Source of the DNA: Rhodospirillales bacterium
Lineage (GTDB): Bacteria > Pseudomonadota > Alphaproteobacteria > Rhodospirillales > Shumkoniaceae
Direction: 5' to 3'
Length of the DNA stretch: 64,000 nt
Assembly (NCBI GenBank): GCA_018432935.1
Contig: JAHDSF010000020.1
Location: 1-64,000, forward strand
Below the pieces are notes generated by a model. It searched no databases. It was not told the origin of the DNA and saw nothing but the letters and a program-made list of their open reading frames with translations. Both the position numbers and the translations under genes were made by a program. Below are positions 8,529 through 16,667 of this stretch, one piece after another (position 1 is the stretch's first letter; every line of letters begins with the position of its first letter).

Positions 8529-9434
8529 ATGAAGGCTCGGCACGATCAGCGGCAGGGTATCGCCCTCCTCCTCGCGGCCATCGTCTCCGGCGCCGCAGCA
8601 GGACCGGCGTCCGCCGGCGACGCCACGGTCACGGTGAGCCGGGCCGACGCCAACAGCATCTACATCGAACAGATCGGCGACGCCCTGCATTCGGCACAGG
8701 CGATCGAGCACGGCCACGCCAATCTACTGGAGATGAGTCAATCGGGTCTCGGCCACGCCGGCCGGCAGTCGGTTCTTGACGGCAGCTTCAACAGGCTCTC
8801 GGCGGGACAACGAGGCACCGGCGTTCCGCACTCCACCGACCAGTCAGTGGCCGGCGGCAGCTACAACGAGCTCGCGGTCGACCAGAGCGGCGGGGGCCAC
8901 GTTGCCGTCCAACGGGTCGAGGGTGGCACTGCCAACCACCTGACCACTCGCCAGGAGGGCTACGGCGGACACCGCTCCGAGACGTCGATCCTGCTCAGCG
9001 ACGGCAATGCCGCGGCGACCGTCCAGGACGGCCCCGGCGCCAACGAGGCGCGCATCGCCGTCCTCGGCGGCGGCGCCAGTTCGGTTGCCCAATGGCAGGC
9101 GGGAACCGGAAACCTCGCGACAGCGTCGCTGTCGGCGGTGGGCGGCATCGTCCGCCAGGACCAGGTGGGCGGCGGCAACAGCGCCACGGTGTTCCAGACC
9201 GGCGCCGACAACGTGGCCGAGCAGATCCAGTCGGGCGACGGCAATCAGGCCTGGCTGACCCAGGACGGAGCCGCCAACGCGGCCCGGCAGGTGCAGCTGG
9301 GGAACGGCAACTCCAACAGCGTTTCCCAGATCGGCGTCGGCAACACCCTCGACTACACGCAGATCGGCAACAACCTGGCGATCGGGATCACCCAGACCGG
9401 AGGCACCGGCCTGATCGTGACTCAGACCCAATGA
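8529..9434 (+). CDS. csgB: Second curlin-repeat protein, possible minor subunit or nucleator
   Basis: Secreted 301-residue protein with about 11 curlin-like repeats after a signal peptide (cleavage near ASAGDA). The first repeats resemble the upstream curlin (SYNELAVDQSGGG). The last ones (ADNVAEQIQSGDGNQAW, VGNTLDYTQIGNN) are closer to CsgB-type repeats and end in a Gln/Thr-rich tail. I take the start at 8529; an upstream in-frame start at 8466 would give an Arg/Pro-rich leader and no signal peptide. Its stop overlaps the next gene by 4 nt. The nucleator role is inferred by analogy. Confidence 0.8.
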   Translation: MKARHDQRQGIALLLAAIVSGAAAGPASAGDATVTVSRADANSIYIEQIGDALHSAQAIEHGHANLLEMSQSGLGHAGRQSVLDGSFNRLSAGQRGTGVPHSTDQSVAGGSYNELAVDQSGGGHVAVQRVEGGTANHLTTRQEGYGGHRSETSILLSDGNAAATVQDGPGANEARIAVLGGGASSVAQWQAGTGNLATASLSAVGGIVRQDQVGGGNSATVFQTGADNVAEQIQSGDGNQAWLTQDGAANAARQVQLGNGNSNSVSQIGVGNTLDYTQIGNNLAIGITQTGGTGLIVTQTQ

Positions 9435-9769
9435 TACGGCGAGCGATGCAAGCCTACCCGGCCCTCCTTGGCGCAGGTCTCCTGTTCGGCGGCACCATCT
9501 TCGCCACCGCCGGCACTCCCGAGCCGATGGCACTGTCGATCAGCGGCGCCCCGGGCGCAACCTTCTCCGGTGCATGCACCTACGACCGCGCCGGGAAGAC
9601 CCGCACCTTGCGCCTCGAAGGCAGCGTCCCGTTCACAACCGAGATCGCGGGCCGGCGCCTGCAGTGCCGGCTTAGCGCCGACCGGCCGATTGCGATCGAA
9701 GCCCGCAAATCGGGCAACACGGTGCGCTCCGCCACCTCGGGCGGCACCCTCAACCTGCGGCTGGAGTAA
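9431..9769 (+). CDS. Small secreted protein of the curli operon, function unknown
   Basis: 112-residue product starting in an ATGA overlap with the upstream curlin gene. A signal peptide (MIRRAMQAYPALLGAGLLFG, cleavage near residue 26-28) precedes a mature part of about 85 residues. The mature part looks all-beta, with two cysteines (in SGACTYD and RLQCRLS) that could form a disulfide, and a C-terminal GGTLNLRLE strand. I do not recognise the family. Alphaproteobacterial curli operons often carry CsgH, a small periplasmic inhibitor of premature amyloid formation related to CsgC. Size, export and position fit that job, but I see no clear CsgH motif. Confidence 0.65.
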   Translation: MIRRAMQAYPALLGAGLLFGGTIFATAGTPEPMALSISGAPGATFSGACTYDRAGKTRTLRLEGSVPFTTEIAGRRLQCRLSADRPIAIEARKSGNTVRSATSGGTLNLRLE

Positions 9770-9773
9770 GGCG

Positions 9774-10355
9774 ATGCGCAAACCCGTCATCGCCTGCGGA
9801 ACGTGCATCCTGATGGCCGCGGCCGCGGTTGCGGCCCAGCTCTCGGAATTCGCCATCGAGGGCCTGCGGCTCGGGATGCCGCAAGCCGCCGTCCGCGAGG
9901 TCTACCCCTACATGCATTTCGAGGCGTTTCCCTACCTCGATTCCCGGGTGGAGGACCGCTACGCGCCCTTCTACGGCTCGCTGGCCGTAGAGCGGATCGA
10001 AGGACATGCCGTCGTCGAGAAGGAAGACGTCCTGTCGGTCGTCAAGACGACCCTGACCGGCGACGGCCGCCTGGTCGCCGTCAGCGTGTTCGCCGAGCGC
10101 GAGGCGATGGATTGCCGCGAGCTGTCGCGGACGATGCGCGAACGATATGGCGAGCCGACGATCGACGACGCGCCGGCGAGCCTGGTCTGGATCGAGAAGA
10201 ACCTGGATGCCAGGCGGTCGCTGCGATTCACCTGCTACGACCGCAAGAGTTACGGCCTCACGCTCGTCGACCGCGGAGCGCAGGCGGACTACCTGCGGAG
10301 CATCCGCAGGACGCTCGAACCCTACATCCTCGAAACCCTGCAGCAGGTCCACTAG
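9774..10355 (+). CDS. Secreted protein of the curli operon, function unknown
   Basis: 193-residue product with a signal peptide (cleavage near VAAQ, residue 20-21) and a soluble mature part with no transmembrane helix. The segment [21 protein letters not shown] resembles the start of small periplasmic domains found in many uncharacterised proteobacterial proteins. Two cysteines (MDCREL, TFTCYD region) could be disulfide-bonded. It lies 4 nt after the previous small gene and 17 nt before hemA, so it is embedded in the operon. I do not recognise a function; a curlin chaperone or surface factor is possible. Confidence 0.62.
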   Translation: MRKPVIACGTCILMAAAAVAAQLSEFAIEGLRLGMPQAAVREVYPYMHFEAFPYLDSRVEDRYAPFYGSLAVERIEGHAVVEKEDVLSVVKTTLTGDGRLVAVSVFAEREAMDCRELSRTMRERYGEPTIDDAPASLVWIEKNLDARRSLRFTCYDRKSYGLTLVDRGAQADYLRSIRRTLEPYILETLQQVH

Positions 10356-10372
10356 GGCCGGGAGGCGGTGCC

Positions 10373-11620
10373 ATGGACGGCATGACGCACGCAAGAACCG
10401 AAGCATGGGACAGCCGACGCTTCTTCGCCGAGCGGATCTCGGGCCTGAAACGGGAAGGCCGCTATCGCGTCTTTGCGGACCTGGAGCGGCTGGCCGGCCG
10501 CTTTCCTCTTGCCGTCTGGCACCGCGGCGGCGAGCGCCGCGAGATCGTGGTCTGGTGCTCCAACGACTATCTCGGCATGGGCCAGCATCCCGCTGTCCTG
10601 GCGGCGATGCACGCCGCGATCGACCGTAGCGGAGCCGGAGCCGGCGGGACCCGCAACATCTCGGGCACCAGCCACTACCACGTGCTTCTCGAGCGGGAGC
10701 TGGCGGACCTCCACCGCACCGAGGCCGCCCTGCTGTTCGGGTCGGGCTGGACCGCCAACATGACGGCGCTCAGCACGCTGGGGCGCGCCCTGCCCGACTG
10801 CGTCATCTTTTCCGATGCCAAGAACCACAACTCGATGATCGAGGGAATCGTCCACTCGAAGGCGGAGAAGCGGGTCTTCCGCCACAACGACGTCGGCCAC
10901 CTCGAAGAACTGCTGGGCGCCTGCGACCCGCGCCGGGCGAAGCTGGTCGCCTTCGAATCCGTGTATTCGATGGACGGCGACATTGCCCCGATCGCGGCCA
11001 TTTGCGACGTTGCCGAGCGCCACGGCGCAATGACCTTTCTCGACGAGGTGCACGCCGTCGGCATGTACGGGCTGCGCGGAGGCGGCGTCGCCGAGCGTGA
11101 GGGCCTCGGCCATCGCCTGACGGTAATCCAGGGTACCCTGGCCAAGGCCTTCGGCGTGGTCGGCGGCTACATCGCCGGATCCGCCGACCTGTGCGATTTC
11201 GTGCGCTCGTTCGGCACCGGGTTCATTTTCTCGTCGGCGATGCCTCCGGCCGTTGCGGCAGCCGCCCTGGCCAGTGTCCGCCATCTCAAGCGGCACCACG
11301 AACTGCGGATCCGCCACCAGGAGCGGGCCGCCACCCTGAAACGCCGCTTCACCGAGATCGGGGTTCGGGTGATGCCGTCCGAAAGCCATATCGTCCCGGT
11401 GTTCGTCGGCGATCCCGTCCTATGCAAGCGGGCCAGCGACGAACTACTGGAGCGGCACGGCGTCTATGTCCAGCCGATCAACTACCCGACTGTGGATCGC
11501 GGCACCGAACGGCTTCGCTTCACGCCGACCCCGCTGCACAGCGACGAGCACGTCGAGGCCCTGGTGGCGGCGATGCGGGACGTTTGGTCGAGGCTGGGCC
11601 TTACCGCCATGGCCGCGTGA
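10373..11620 (+). CDS. hemA: 5-aminolevulinate synthase
   Basis: PLP enzyme that condenses glycine with succinyl-CoA to 5-aminolevulinate, the first step of heme synthesis by the C4 pathway found in alphaproteobacteria. The 415-residue product shows [15 protein letters not shown] near the N-terminus, the glycine-rich [17 protein letters not shown], the [10 protein letters not shown] cofactor-binding Asp/His motif and the Schiff-base lysine K258 in [15 protein letters not shown]. The start is at 10373 or 10382. It follows the curli-operon unknown by 17 nt on the same strand with no visible terminator, so curli expression may raise heme precursor synthesis. Another hemA elsewhere in the genome cannot be excluded. 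Confidence 0.95.
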   Translation: MDGMTHARTEAWDSRRFFAERISGLKREGRYRVFADLERLAGRFPLAVWHRGGERREIVVWCSNDYLGMGQHPAVLAAMHAAIDRSGAGAGGTRNISGTSHYHVLLERELADLHRTEAALLFGSGWTANMTALSTLGRALPDCVIFSDAKNHNSMIEGIVHSKAEKRVFRHNDVGHLEELLGACDPRRAKLVAFESVYSMDGDIAPIAAICDVAERHGAMTFLDEVHAVGMYGLRGGGVAEREGLGHRLTVIQGTLAKAFGVVGGYIAGSADLCDFVRSFGTGFIFSSAMPPAVAAAALASVRHLKRHHELRIRHQERAATLKRRFTEIGVRVMPSESHIVPVFVGDPVLCKRASDELLERHGVYVQPINYPTVDRGTERLRFTPTPLHSDEHVEALVAAMRDVWSRLGLTAMAA

Positions 11621-11654
11621 GCCGCCGCAGGATTCGGCCGAGGCCGTACGCGGG

Positions 11655-11837
11655 TTAGGCCGCCTTGCGGCAGGCGGAACGCTGCTGTTCGATCAGCTCT
11701 TGCATCGTCTGGTGGCAGCGCCCGCAACAGGGCTCCACGCCCAAACTGCGGTGGACCTCGATCGGCGTTTCCGCGCCGTTGGCGGCGGCTTGCAGAACAT
11801 CGCGCTCGCGCAACGCATGACAGATGCAGACGTACAA
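11655..11837 (-). CDS. bfd: Bacterioferritin-associated ferredoxin
   Basis: Small [2Fe-2S] protein that reduces bacterioferritin and releases its iron. The 60-residue product uses a TTG start; ACGAGG 6 nt upstream supports it and the product then begins YVCICHAL exactly like E. coli Bfd. The cluster ligands C4, C6, C38 and C41 (CxC ... CxxC in PCCGRCH) are all present. It is transcribed away from the two bacterioferritin genes, with about 200 bp between them. It ends 34 nt past the stop of hemA, convergent with it. Confidence 0.9.
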   Translation of the reverse strand: MYVCICHALRERDVLQAAANGAETPIEVHRSLGVEPCCGRCHQTMQELIEQQRSACRKAA

Positions 11838-11895
11838 GGAAGGCCTCGTGAAGGCGGTTACCGGACACCAGGACCCTACCGGTATTGCGAACGCC

Positions 11896-11907
11896 TTGCA
11901 AATGCAA
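11896..11907. promoter_or_regulatory. Short palindrome in the bfd-bfr gap, possible iron-regulator site
   Basis: TTGCA-AA-TGCAA, a perfect dyad in the divergent bfd/bfr promoter region, preceded by a similar TTGCGAA word. It resembles half-sites described for alphaproteobacterial Fur/Mur proteins, but it is too short to assign without other genomic examples. Confidence 0.35.
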
Positions 11908-12040
11908 AATCGGCTATGGTCTTTCCCCACCGGCCTCTGCCTGGACCCGCCCAAAGCCATTTCCAGTCCGGCGGGTAGCCGCCGCATGCACCTGCCCCCA
12001 TCTAAAGAACTCTTGTAACCAGGTTTCCTGGGAGATCGCC

Positions 12041-12532
12041 ATGAAGGGAAGCACTGCCGTCCTGGAGCGGCTGAACCGGCTTCTGACCGGGGAGCTGTCC
12101 TCGTCGGACCAGTATTTCGTGCACTCGCGCATGTATCGCGACTGGGGTTTTCACGCCCTGTTCCAGCGCATCGACCATGAGCGCGAGGAGGAGCTGGAGC
12201 ATGCAGAGAAGATCATCGAGCGCATCCTGTTCCTCGAGGGGTCCCCGGACGTCGGTTCGCGCAACCCCCTCAAGATCGGCCGCACGGTTCCGCAGATGCT
12301 GCGCAACGATCTCGAATTCGAATACGAGGTGATCGGGGCTCTCAAGGAGGCGATGGCGGCGTGCGAGCAGGAGCGCGATTACCAGACCCGCGAGATCCTG
12401 CGGCAGCTTCTCGCCGACAGCGAGGAGGACCACGCCTACTGGTTGGAGATCCAGCTTCGTTTGATCGAGTCCGTCGGGCTGGCGAATTACCTCCAGTCGG
12501 CCGCCCGCGACGTCGCTCAATCGCCCGGCTGA
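12041..12532 (+). CDS. bfr: Bacterioferritin subunit with ferroxidase site, lacking the heme methionine
   Basis: Four-helix iron-storage subunit of 163 residues. By alignment to E. coli Bfr all ferroxidase ligands are kept: E18, E51, H54, E94 and the E128/H131 pair (E127/H130 in E. coli; one residue is inserted before it). The heme-ligating Met52 is replaced by L52. This subunit should therefore oxidise and store iron but cannot bind bridging heme by itself. The second gene 13 nt downstream has the opposite pattern, suggesting a mixed 24-mer. The ATG at 12041 has GGGAGA upstream. Confidence 0.93.
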   Translation: MKGSTAVLERLNRLLTGELSSSDQYFVHSRMYRDWGFHALFQRIDHEREEELEHAEKIIERILFLEGSPDVGSRNPLKIGRTVPQMLRNDLEFEYEVIGALKEAMAACEQERDYQTREILRQLLADSEEDHAYWLEIQLRLIESVGLANYLQSAARDVAQSPG

Positions 12533-12545
12533 CGCGGAGGTTACC

Positions 12546-13025
12546 ATGCAGGGTGACCGCGGCGTCATCGGACGACTGAACGGCATGCTCCGGGTCGAAC
12601 TGACCGCCATCAGCCAGTATTTCCTGCACGCGCGCATGCTGCGCAACTGGGGGTTTGGCGTCCTCGGCAAGGCCGTCTACAAACAATCAATCGCCGAGAT
12701 GAAGAATGCCGACGAGGTAATCGAACGCATCCTGTTCCTGGAAGGACTGCCGAACCTCCAGGACATCGGCAAGCTGCTGATCGGAGAGGACGTGCCCGAG
12801 GTGCTGCGCAACGACCTGCGCATCGCGCAGGATCACCGAACCGCGTTGCTGGAAGCGACGGCGACCGCCGAAAGCGCACGCGATTACCAGACCCGGCACG
12901 AAGTCAACGAGATCCTGGAAGGCTGCGAGGAGCACATCGACTGGCTGGAGACCCAGCTCTCGGTCATCGACGAGATCGGAATCGAGAACTACCTCCAGTC
13001 GGCGGCGGGCAACCCGGCCGACTAG
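12546..13025 (+). CDS. bfr: Bacterioferritin subunit with heme methionine, lacking ferroxidase ligands
   Basis: 159-residue bacterioferritin subunit. Met52, the axial heme ligand, is present. Of the ferroxidase ligands E18, E51 and H130 remain, but H54 is N54, E94 is A94 and E127 is C127, so the di-iron site should not work. It is 13 nt downstream of the ferroxidase-competent subunit in one operon. Paired heme-type and ferroxidase-type Bfr subunits are known from Neisseria, Pseudomonas and Magnetospirillum, and this pair fits that pattern. Confidence 0.93.
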   Translation: MQGDRGVIGRLNGMLRVELTAISQYFLHARMLRNWGFGVLGKAVYKQSIAEMKNADEVIERILFLEGLPNLQDIGKLLIGEDVPEVLRNDLRIAQDHRTALLEATATAESARDYQTRHEVNEILEGCEEHIDWLETQLSVIDEIGIENYLQSAAGNPAD

Positions 13026-13057
13026 GCGACGGCATGCGAGCCGGCACGGAGACGGTG

Positions 13058-13088
13058 ACGAGCCCGGCCCAGCGAAAGCCGGGCTCGT
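13058..13088. terminator. Hairpin terminator between bfr and the response regulator
   Basis: Perfect 11-bp stem ACGAGCCCGGC / GCCGGGCTCGT with a 9-nt loop in the gap between two convergent genes. It could serve both directions. The T-tails are weak. Confidence 0.6.
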
Positions 13089-13106
13089 TCCGCTTGCTGG
13101 CGTCCC

Positions 13107-13847
13107 CTACATCGCGAGCGTGGCGGCCGGCACCACGGCGACCGGCGCCACTTCGGGCTGCTCGAGCGGCTGGTCCATGCCGCGTTGCACCGCCCACGCC
13201 GCAGCCTCGGTGCGGTTGCTGACGTCGAGCTTGCGGAACAGCGTCTTGACGTTCACTTTCACCGTCGCGTCCGAAATGCCGAGATGCCGGGCGATCATCT
13301 TGTTCGACGCCCCGCGCGTCAGATGCTGGAGAATCGCCAGCTCGCGGCCCGTCAGGCTGTAGCGAGGCGGATTGCGGTGCCCGGCCCCGGCGTGCGCGGA
13401 ATCGCTCAGCAGCGCCTGCGCCAGCTCGACCGGGAACACGCTTTCACCGGATAGCACGAGCCGCGCATACTTCTGGAATGACTCGAACGAGATGTCCTTC
13501 GTCAGGCAGGCATGAAAGCCAAGCTCGAGGGACAGGTGGAGCTTGTCGGTGGCGATGGATCGCGAGATGCCGATCACCTTCAGGTCCGGCATCGCCGCCG
13601 TCAGGGCGGGAATGCGGGCGCGAAGCTCCTGTTCGCTTTCGCAAAGGTCGATGATCAGGAGTTTCTGAGCCTCCGGCGCGCCCCACGGTGCCGCCATCAC
13701 CCCCTGCAATTCCCTGGCACACGATGCCGCCGTCACGACGACGAAGCCGTTGCGCGTCAGAATTCCAGTCAAAGCCTCGCGGAATAGCCGGTCGGGATCT
13801 ACCAAGACCACCTCGACCGCCACTTGGGTGCCCACGTCCCCAGTCAT
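13107..13847 (-). CDS. NarL/FixJ-type response regulator
   Basis: 246-residue regulator with an N-terminal receiver (VVLVDPDRLFREAL acidic pocket at D17/D19, phosphoacceptor D67 in LLIIDLCES) and a C-terminal LuxR helix-turn-helix (YSLTGRELAILQHLTRGASN ... VKVNVKTLFRKLDVSNRTEA, about 162-220). A proline/valine-rich tail follows. No histidine kinase is adjacent, so it looks orphan here. GGAGGGACGG precedes the ATG at 13847. The upstream gap carries a GAGGTACCTC palindrome that may be an autoregulatory site. Confidence 0.88.
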   Translation of the reverse strand: MTGDVGTQVAVEVVLVDPDRLFREALTGILTRNGFVVVTAASCARELQGVMAAPWGAPEAQKLLIIDLCESEQELRARIPALTAAMPDLKVIGISRSIATDKLHLSLELGFHACLTKDISFESFQKYARLVLSGESVFPVELAQALLSDSAHAGAGHRNPPRYSLTGRELAILQHLTRGASNKMIARHLGISDATVKVNVKTLFRKLDVSNRTEAAAWAVQRGMDQPLEQPEVAPVAVVPAATLAM

Positions 13848-13885
13848 CCGTCCCTCCTGCCTCCGGATAAGATCACCTGCTGAAT

Positions 13886-13902
13886 ATAGGAATAATTCTC
13901 AA
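13886..13902. promoter_or_regulatory. Weak ICE-like word upstream of the response regulator
   Basis: ATAGGAATAATTCTCAA shares the GAATAATTC core with the better box at 5548-5564 but matches only 10 of 14 fixed ICE positions. It lies about 40 nt upstream of the response regulator start. Confidence 0.2.
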
Positions 13903-13935
13903 CCAAGCTTTCCAGGTTTCCTGATGGGTGTCGGA

Positions 13936-13976
13936 CTACCTCGTCTAGCAGGGGGTATAGCCATTCGAGGTACCTC
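13936..13976. promoter_or_regulatory. TACCTC-type inverted repeats upstream of the NarL-type regulator
   Basis: CTACCTCG at 13936-13943 and the 10-bp palindrome GAGGTACCTC at 13967-13976. TACCTCT matches the NarL heptamer TACYYMT, and a related dyad occurs at 4263-4274. Plausible target of the response regulator or of the LuxR protein. Confidence 0.35.
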
Positions 13977-13998
13977 TCCTCCCGAGGGCCCCCGCCGC

Positions 13999-14469
13999 TC
14001 AGGTAATTCTGAAGATGCCCTCCAGCTCGACCGCCCAGCCGCCGGGGAGCGAGGCTGCGCCCACGGCGAACCGGGCGTGATGTCCGACGTCGCCGAACAC
14101 CGCCGCCATCAGGTCGGAGGCGCCGTTCAGAATCGTGGGATGGTCAACGAAGTCGGGCGCCGCATTGACGAATCCGCCCAGTCTGACGACGCTGCGGACC
14201 CGGTCGAGATCGCCGCCACAGGCCTCCCGGAGCTGCGCCAGCAGATTGATCGCGCACAGACGCGCGGCCTCCTGGCCCTCGGCGATGCCGAGATCGACGC
14301 CGATTTTTCCGATGTGGCGAAGGCTTCCGTCTGCTTCCCGCGGCCCCTGGCCGGAAACGAACACCAGATCCCCCGCGATCACGTAGGCGACGTAGCTGCC
14401 GACCGGGGCCGGCGGCGCCGGCAGGACGATCCCAAGTCTGGCGAGACGCTCCCCTGCTCCTTCTTTCAT
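13999..14469 (-). CDS. RidA (YjgF/UK114) family protein
   Basis: 156-residue member of the RidA superfamily, cytosolic trimers that in part deaminate reactive enamines and imines. The family fold is visible in GSYVAYVIAGDLVFVSGQGP, ARLCAINLLAQLREA, DRVRSVVRLGGFVNAAPDF and the C-terminal AVELEGIF. The RidA-type catalytic Arg is not clear, because the IxAVA(R) end is replaced by HHARFAVGAASLPGGWAVELE. This looks like one of the subgroups of uncertain activity. The start at 14469 has GGGGA upstream. It is downstream of the GMC oxidoreductase on the same strand. Confidence 0.82.
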   Translation of the reverse strand: MKEGAGERLARLGIVLPAPPAPVGSYVAYVIAGDLVFVSGQGPREADGSLRHIGKIGVDLGIAEGQEAARLCAINLLAQLREACGGDLDRVRSVVRLGGFVNAAPDFVDHPTILNGASDLMAAVFGDVGHHARFAVGAASLPGGWAVELEGIFRIT

Positions 14470-14544
14470 GCCCGCGTCCCCGGTGTGGAAGACTAGACAT
14501 GGGGAGCCTGACACCCGGCCGGTAGCGACGTCGAAGTCCCGGTA

Positions 14545-16119
14545 TCACAGCGCGGCGAGACGTCTCCGCAGGTGATCGGCGAGCCGGGCGGCCAGCGCGA
14601 CCACGGTCAGGGTCGGCGGCGCGGAGCCACTGGTAGGGAATACCGAAGCGCCGGCAATGAAGAGGTTGGCGATCCCGTGCACCTTGGCATCACGATCGAC
14701 GACACCGGTCCTCGGATCGTCGCTCATTCGGGTGGTGCCCATGTGGTGGTGCCCCCATTCCGTGCTCGGAGGGAAGACCTGCTCCGAGGCGACCTCCAGC
14801 CGGATCCGCCCGATGTCTGCCGCCCCGACAGCCTGTGCCAGCAGCTCGACGGCGCGGAAGGCAGTGCGTCGGTCCAGCTCGCAGAACCTCCACACCAGGC
14901 GCGGCCGCCGCTGGCCGAAGGCGTCGGTCCGCTCGCACAAGGTCAGTCGGCTCTCGCGGTTGGGCGCCTGCTCGATCAGAGTCGTGACCGTGAACGTGCT
15001 CACGTTCTGATCGCTGGCGAACCGTCGATAGGCGGCGGCGGCCACCTCGTCGGCGTCGGTGATGATCTGCCACAAGGTGTCGCCCAGGTCGTGCGGCAGC
15101 CGGCGCTGGCGCAGATGGCGGAAAAGCCGGACCGCAGCGCGGGCGCCCCCGACATACTCCTCCTTGCCGGCCGCCTCGAGCCGACCGGCGACATTGGCGA
15201 TCCGTTCGCGCTCCCGCACCTCCGGAACGATGCCCAGGTCGCCCCGGATCGCCTGCCCCTCGCCGAGGTAGTACTCGCTGTACAAGCCGCGGGCGGGGAG
15301 GCCCAGCCCCGCCAGCAGAAGCGTGCCGGAGATGAACCGGGGATGCTCCATGAAGAAACGGCCGACGACGTCGTGCCGGTTGCCGACCCCGCAGGCTTGG
15401 ACGTCGTCCGAAAGCAGAAGCAGCCGTGCATTGTCGAGGCCGCCGCAAGCCAGCACGTAGTGCCGAGCACGAGCGGTAAGGCGCTTCCCGCGCAGGTTGC
15501 CCACATCGAGGCGGACGACCGCTCCCTCGTCCTCGGTCAGCCGGATCGCCAGAACCGTGGCATGCGTGACGACGGTCACGTTCCTCGCCGCCTTCAGGTC
15601 CAAGGCGTAGTCCGACCAGAAGTTGACGGGCTTGCACAACGAGACGCGATGGAAGGCGATCTTCTCGGACGGCCGCAGGCACGGCTGACCCAGCCGTGCC
15701 GACCATTTCGCCATGTCGTAATCGACGGGCCGAAAACGGATGATCCTGTGCGCCTTGGCGTAGTAGGGCTCCAGCTCACTGCGGCGAAACGGCCAGCCGC
15801 TGTCGGGAACCCAGGCGCGCGGCAGGAAATCTTCCTCATCGAGCATCCGGCATTGCCCGGTCCAGACATTCGAGGTGCCTCCCAGCGCCCTCACCCGCGT
15901 CGCCTCGAGCGGCTGGACGGCGATACCGTCGATCTCGCCGTCGGCCAACGCGCTCACTTCGGGCTCCACCCCGTCGCCGCCACTTTCCAGAACGGCCACC
16001 CGGACACCGCCGGCAGCGAGCTCTTTCGCCACGGTCAGGCCGGCCGGGCCGGCCCCGACAATGCAGACATCCGCCTCGATCGCAGAGTCGTCCTCGAGGG
16101 CATCGGTATCGACGAGCAT
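14545..16119 (-). CDS. GMC-family FAD oxidoreductase (copy 1)
   Basis: 524-residue flavoprotein of the glucose-methanol-choline family. The N-terminal Rossmann FAD motif is ADVCIVGAGPAGLTVAKEL (about 15-33). The C-terminal block has HHHMGTTRM and ANLFIAGASVFPTSGSAPPT, the family's active-site and FAD-closing segments. The start at 16119 (MLVDTDALE) matches the paralogue's start and has GGGGGAAGAG upstream. It has no signal peptide, yet the small Tat protein encoded between the two GMC genes suggests export as a complex. The substrate (sugar, sugar acid or alcohol) is unknown. Confidence 0.88.
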   Translation of the reverse strand: MLVDTDALEDDSAIEADVCIVGAGPAGLTVAKELAAGGVRVAVLESGGDGVEPEVSALADGEIDGIAVQPLEATRVRALGGTSNVWTGQCRMLDEEDFLPRAWVPDSGWPFRRSELEPYYAKAHRIIRFRPVDYDMAKWSARLGQPCLRPSEKIAFHRVSLCKPVNFWSDYALDLKAARNVTVVTHATVLAIRLTEDEGAVVRLDVGNLRGKRLTARARHYVLACGGLDNARLLLLSDDVQACGVGNRHDVVGRFFMEHPRFISGTLLLAGLGLPARGLYSEYYLGEGQAIRGDLGIVPEVRERERIANVAGRLEAAGKEEYVGGARAAVRLFRHLRQRRLPHDLGDTLWQIITDADEVAAAAYRRFASDQNVSTFTVTTLIEQAPNRESRLTLCERTDAFGQRRPRLVWRFCELDRRTAFRAVELLAQAVGAADIGRIRLEVASEQVFPPSTEWGHHHMGTTRMSDDPRTGVVDRDAKVHGIANLFIAGASVFPTSGSAPPTLTVVALAARLADHLRRRLAAL

Positions 16120-16286
16120 CTCTTCCCCCCGCTCGTATCGTCCCCAGCACTCGCGATACGTGCGGACGGGGCAAAGCCCCTTCAAATGCTCATGAGAAAC
16201 GGGGGCGCCAGCATCACGGGGATCCCGGAAAGGAGAGCAGAACAACCTTCAGGAGTTCTTCCTTGAACGAACGAGGTATGCCGCGA

Positions 16287-16667
16287 TCATGCCAGCGGAG
16301 CGGAAAGAGCGGCGAACGCATAGGCGCGCGCCTCGCTGCGCGCCAGAATCCAGCCGTCGACGTTCACGACCTCTCCGGCGGCGAAATCCGACCGCCGCAA
16401 GGCGCCTAGGGCTGCGCGGATCGCGGCCGGGTCGGCTTCCTGCGGGGCAAGTGTCGCCAGCGCGGTCATCAGGCTTCGGAGCAGTACCTGGCGATCGGCC
16501 TCGACAACCCCGCAACGGAGACACGCGGCACCGACGGAGCGGACCGCCGGGCTGTCGCCGATGGCGGCCAGCCAAGCGTCTCGCGGCCGGGTCGCTGCAC
16601 CCGCCGGAAGGACGGCAAGACTGCCCAGCCCCACGGCCCCACCCAGGAAATAGCGGCGAGAGATCAT
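16287..16667 (-). CDS. Small Tat-exported protein paired with GMC oxidoreductases
   Basis: 126-residue protein starting with a twin-arginine signal, MISRRYFLGGAVGLGSLAVL. The mature part is helical and ends in VVNVDGWILARSEARAYAFAAL, a motif I associate with small subunits that accompany bacterial GMC dehydrogenases. It overlaps the stop of the upstream GMC gene by 4 nt and precedes the second GMC gene. By analogy with gluconate/sorbitol dehydrogenase small subunits it probably carries a signal-less GMC partner through the Tat pore. No cytochrome c subunit is next to it. Confidence 0.72.
   Translation of the reverse strand: MISRRYFLGGAVGLGSLAVLPAGAATRPRDAWLAAIGDSPAVRSVGAACLRCGVVEADRQVLLRSLMTALATLAPQEADPAAIRAALGALRRSDFAAGEVVNVDGWILARSEARAYAFAALSAPLA

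Noticed and set aside
7300-9420. Tandem DNA repeats that might suggest a CRISPR or satellite array
   Set aside because: They are imperfect 66-75-nt units in frame with curlin protein repeats; there are no identical repeats with unique spacers.
11838-11987. Longer 110-residue version of bfd starting at 11987
   Set aside because: The extra N-terminus reads into the promoter gap and has no family similarity. The TTG at 11837 gives exactly the Bfd length with a ribosome binding site.
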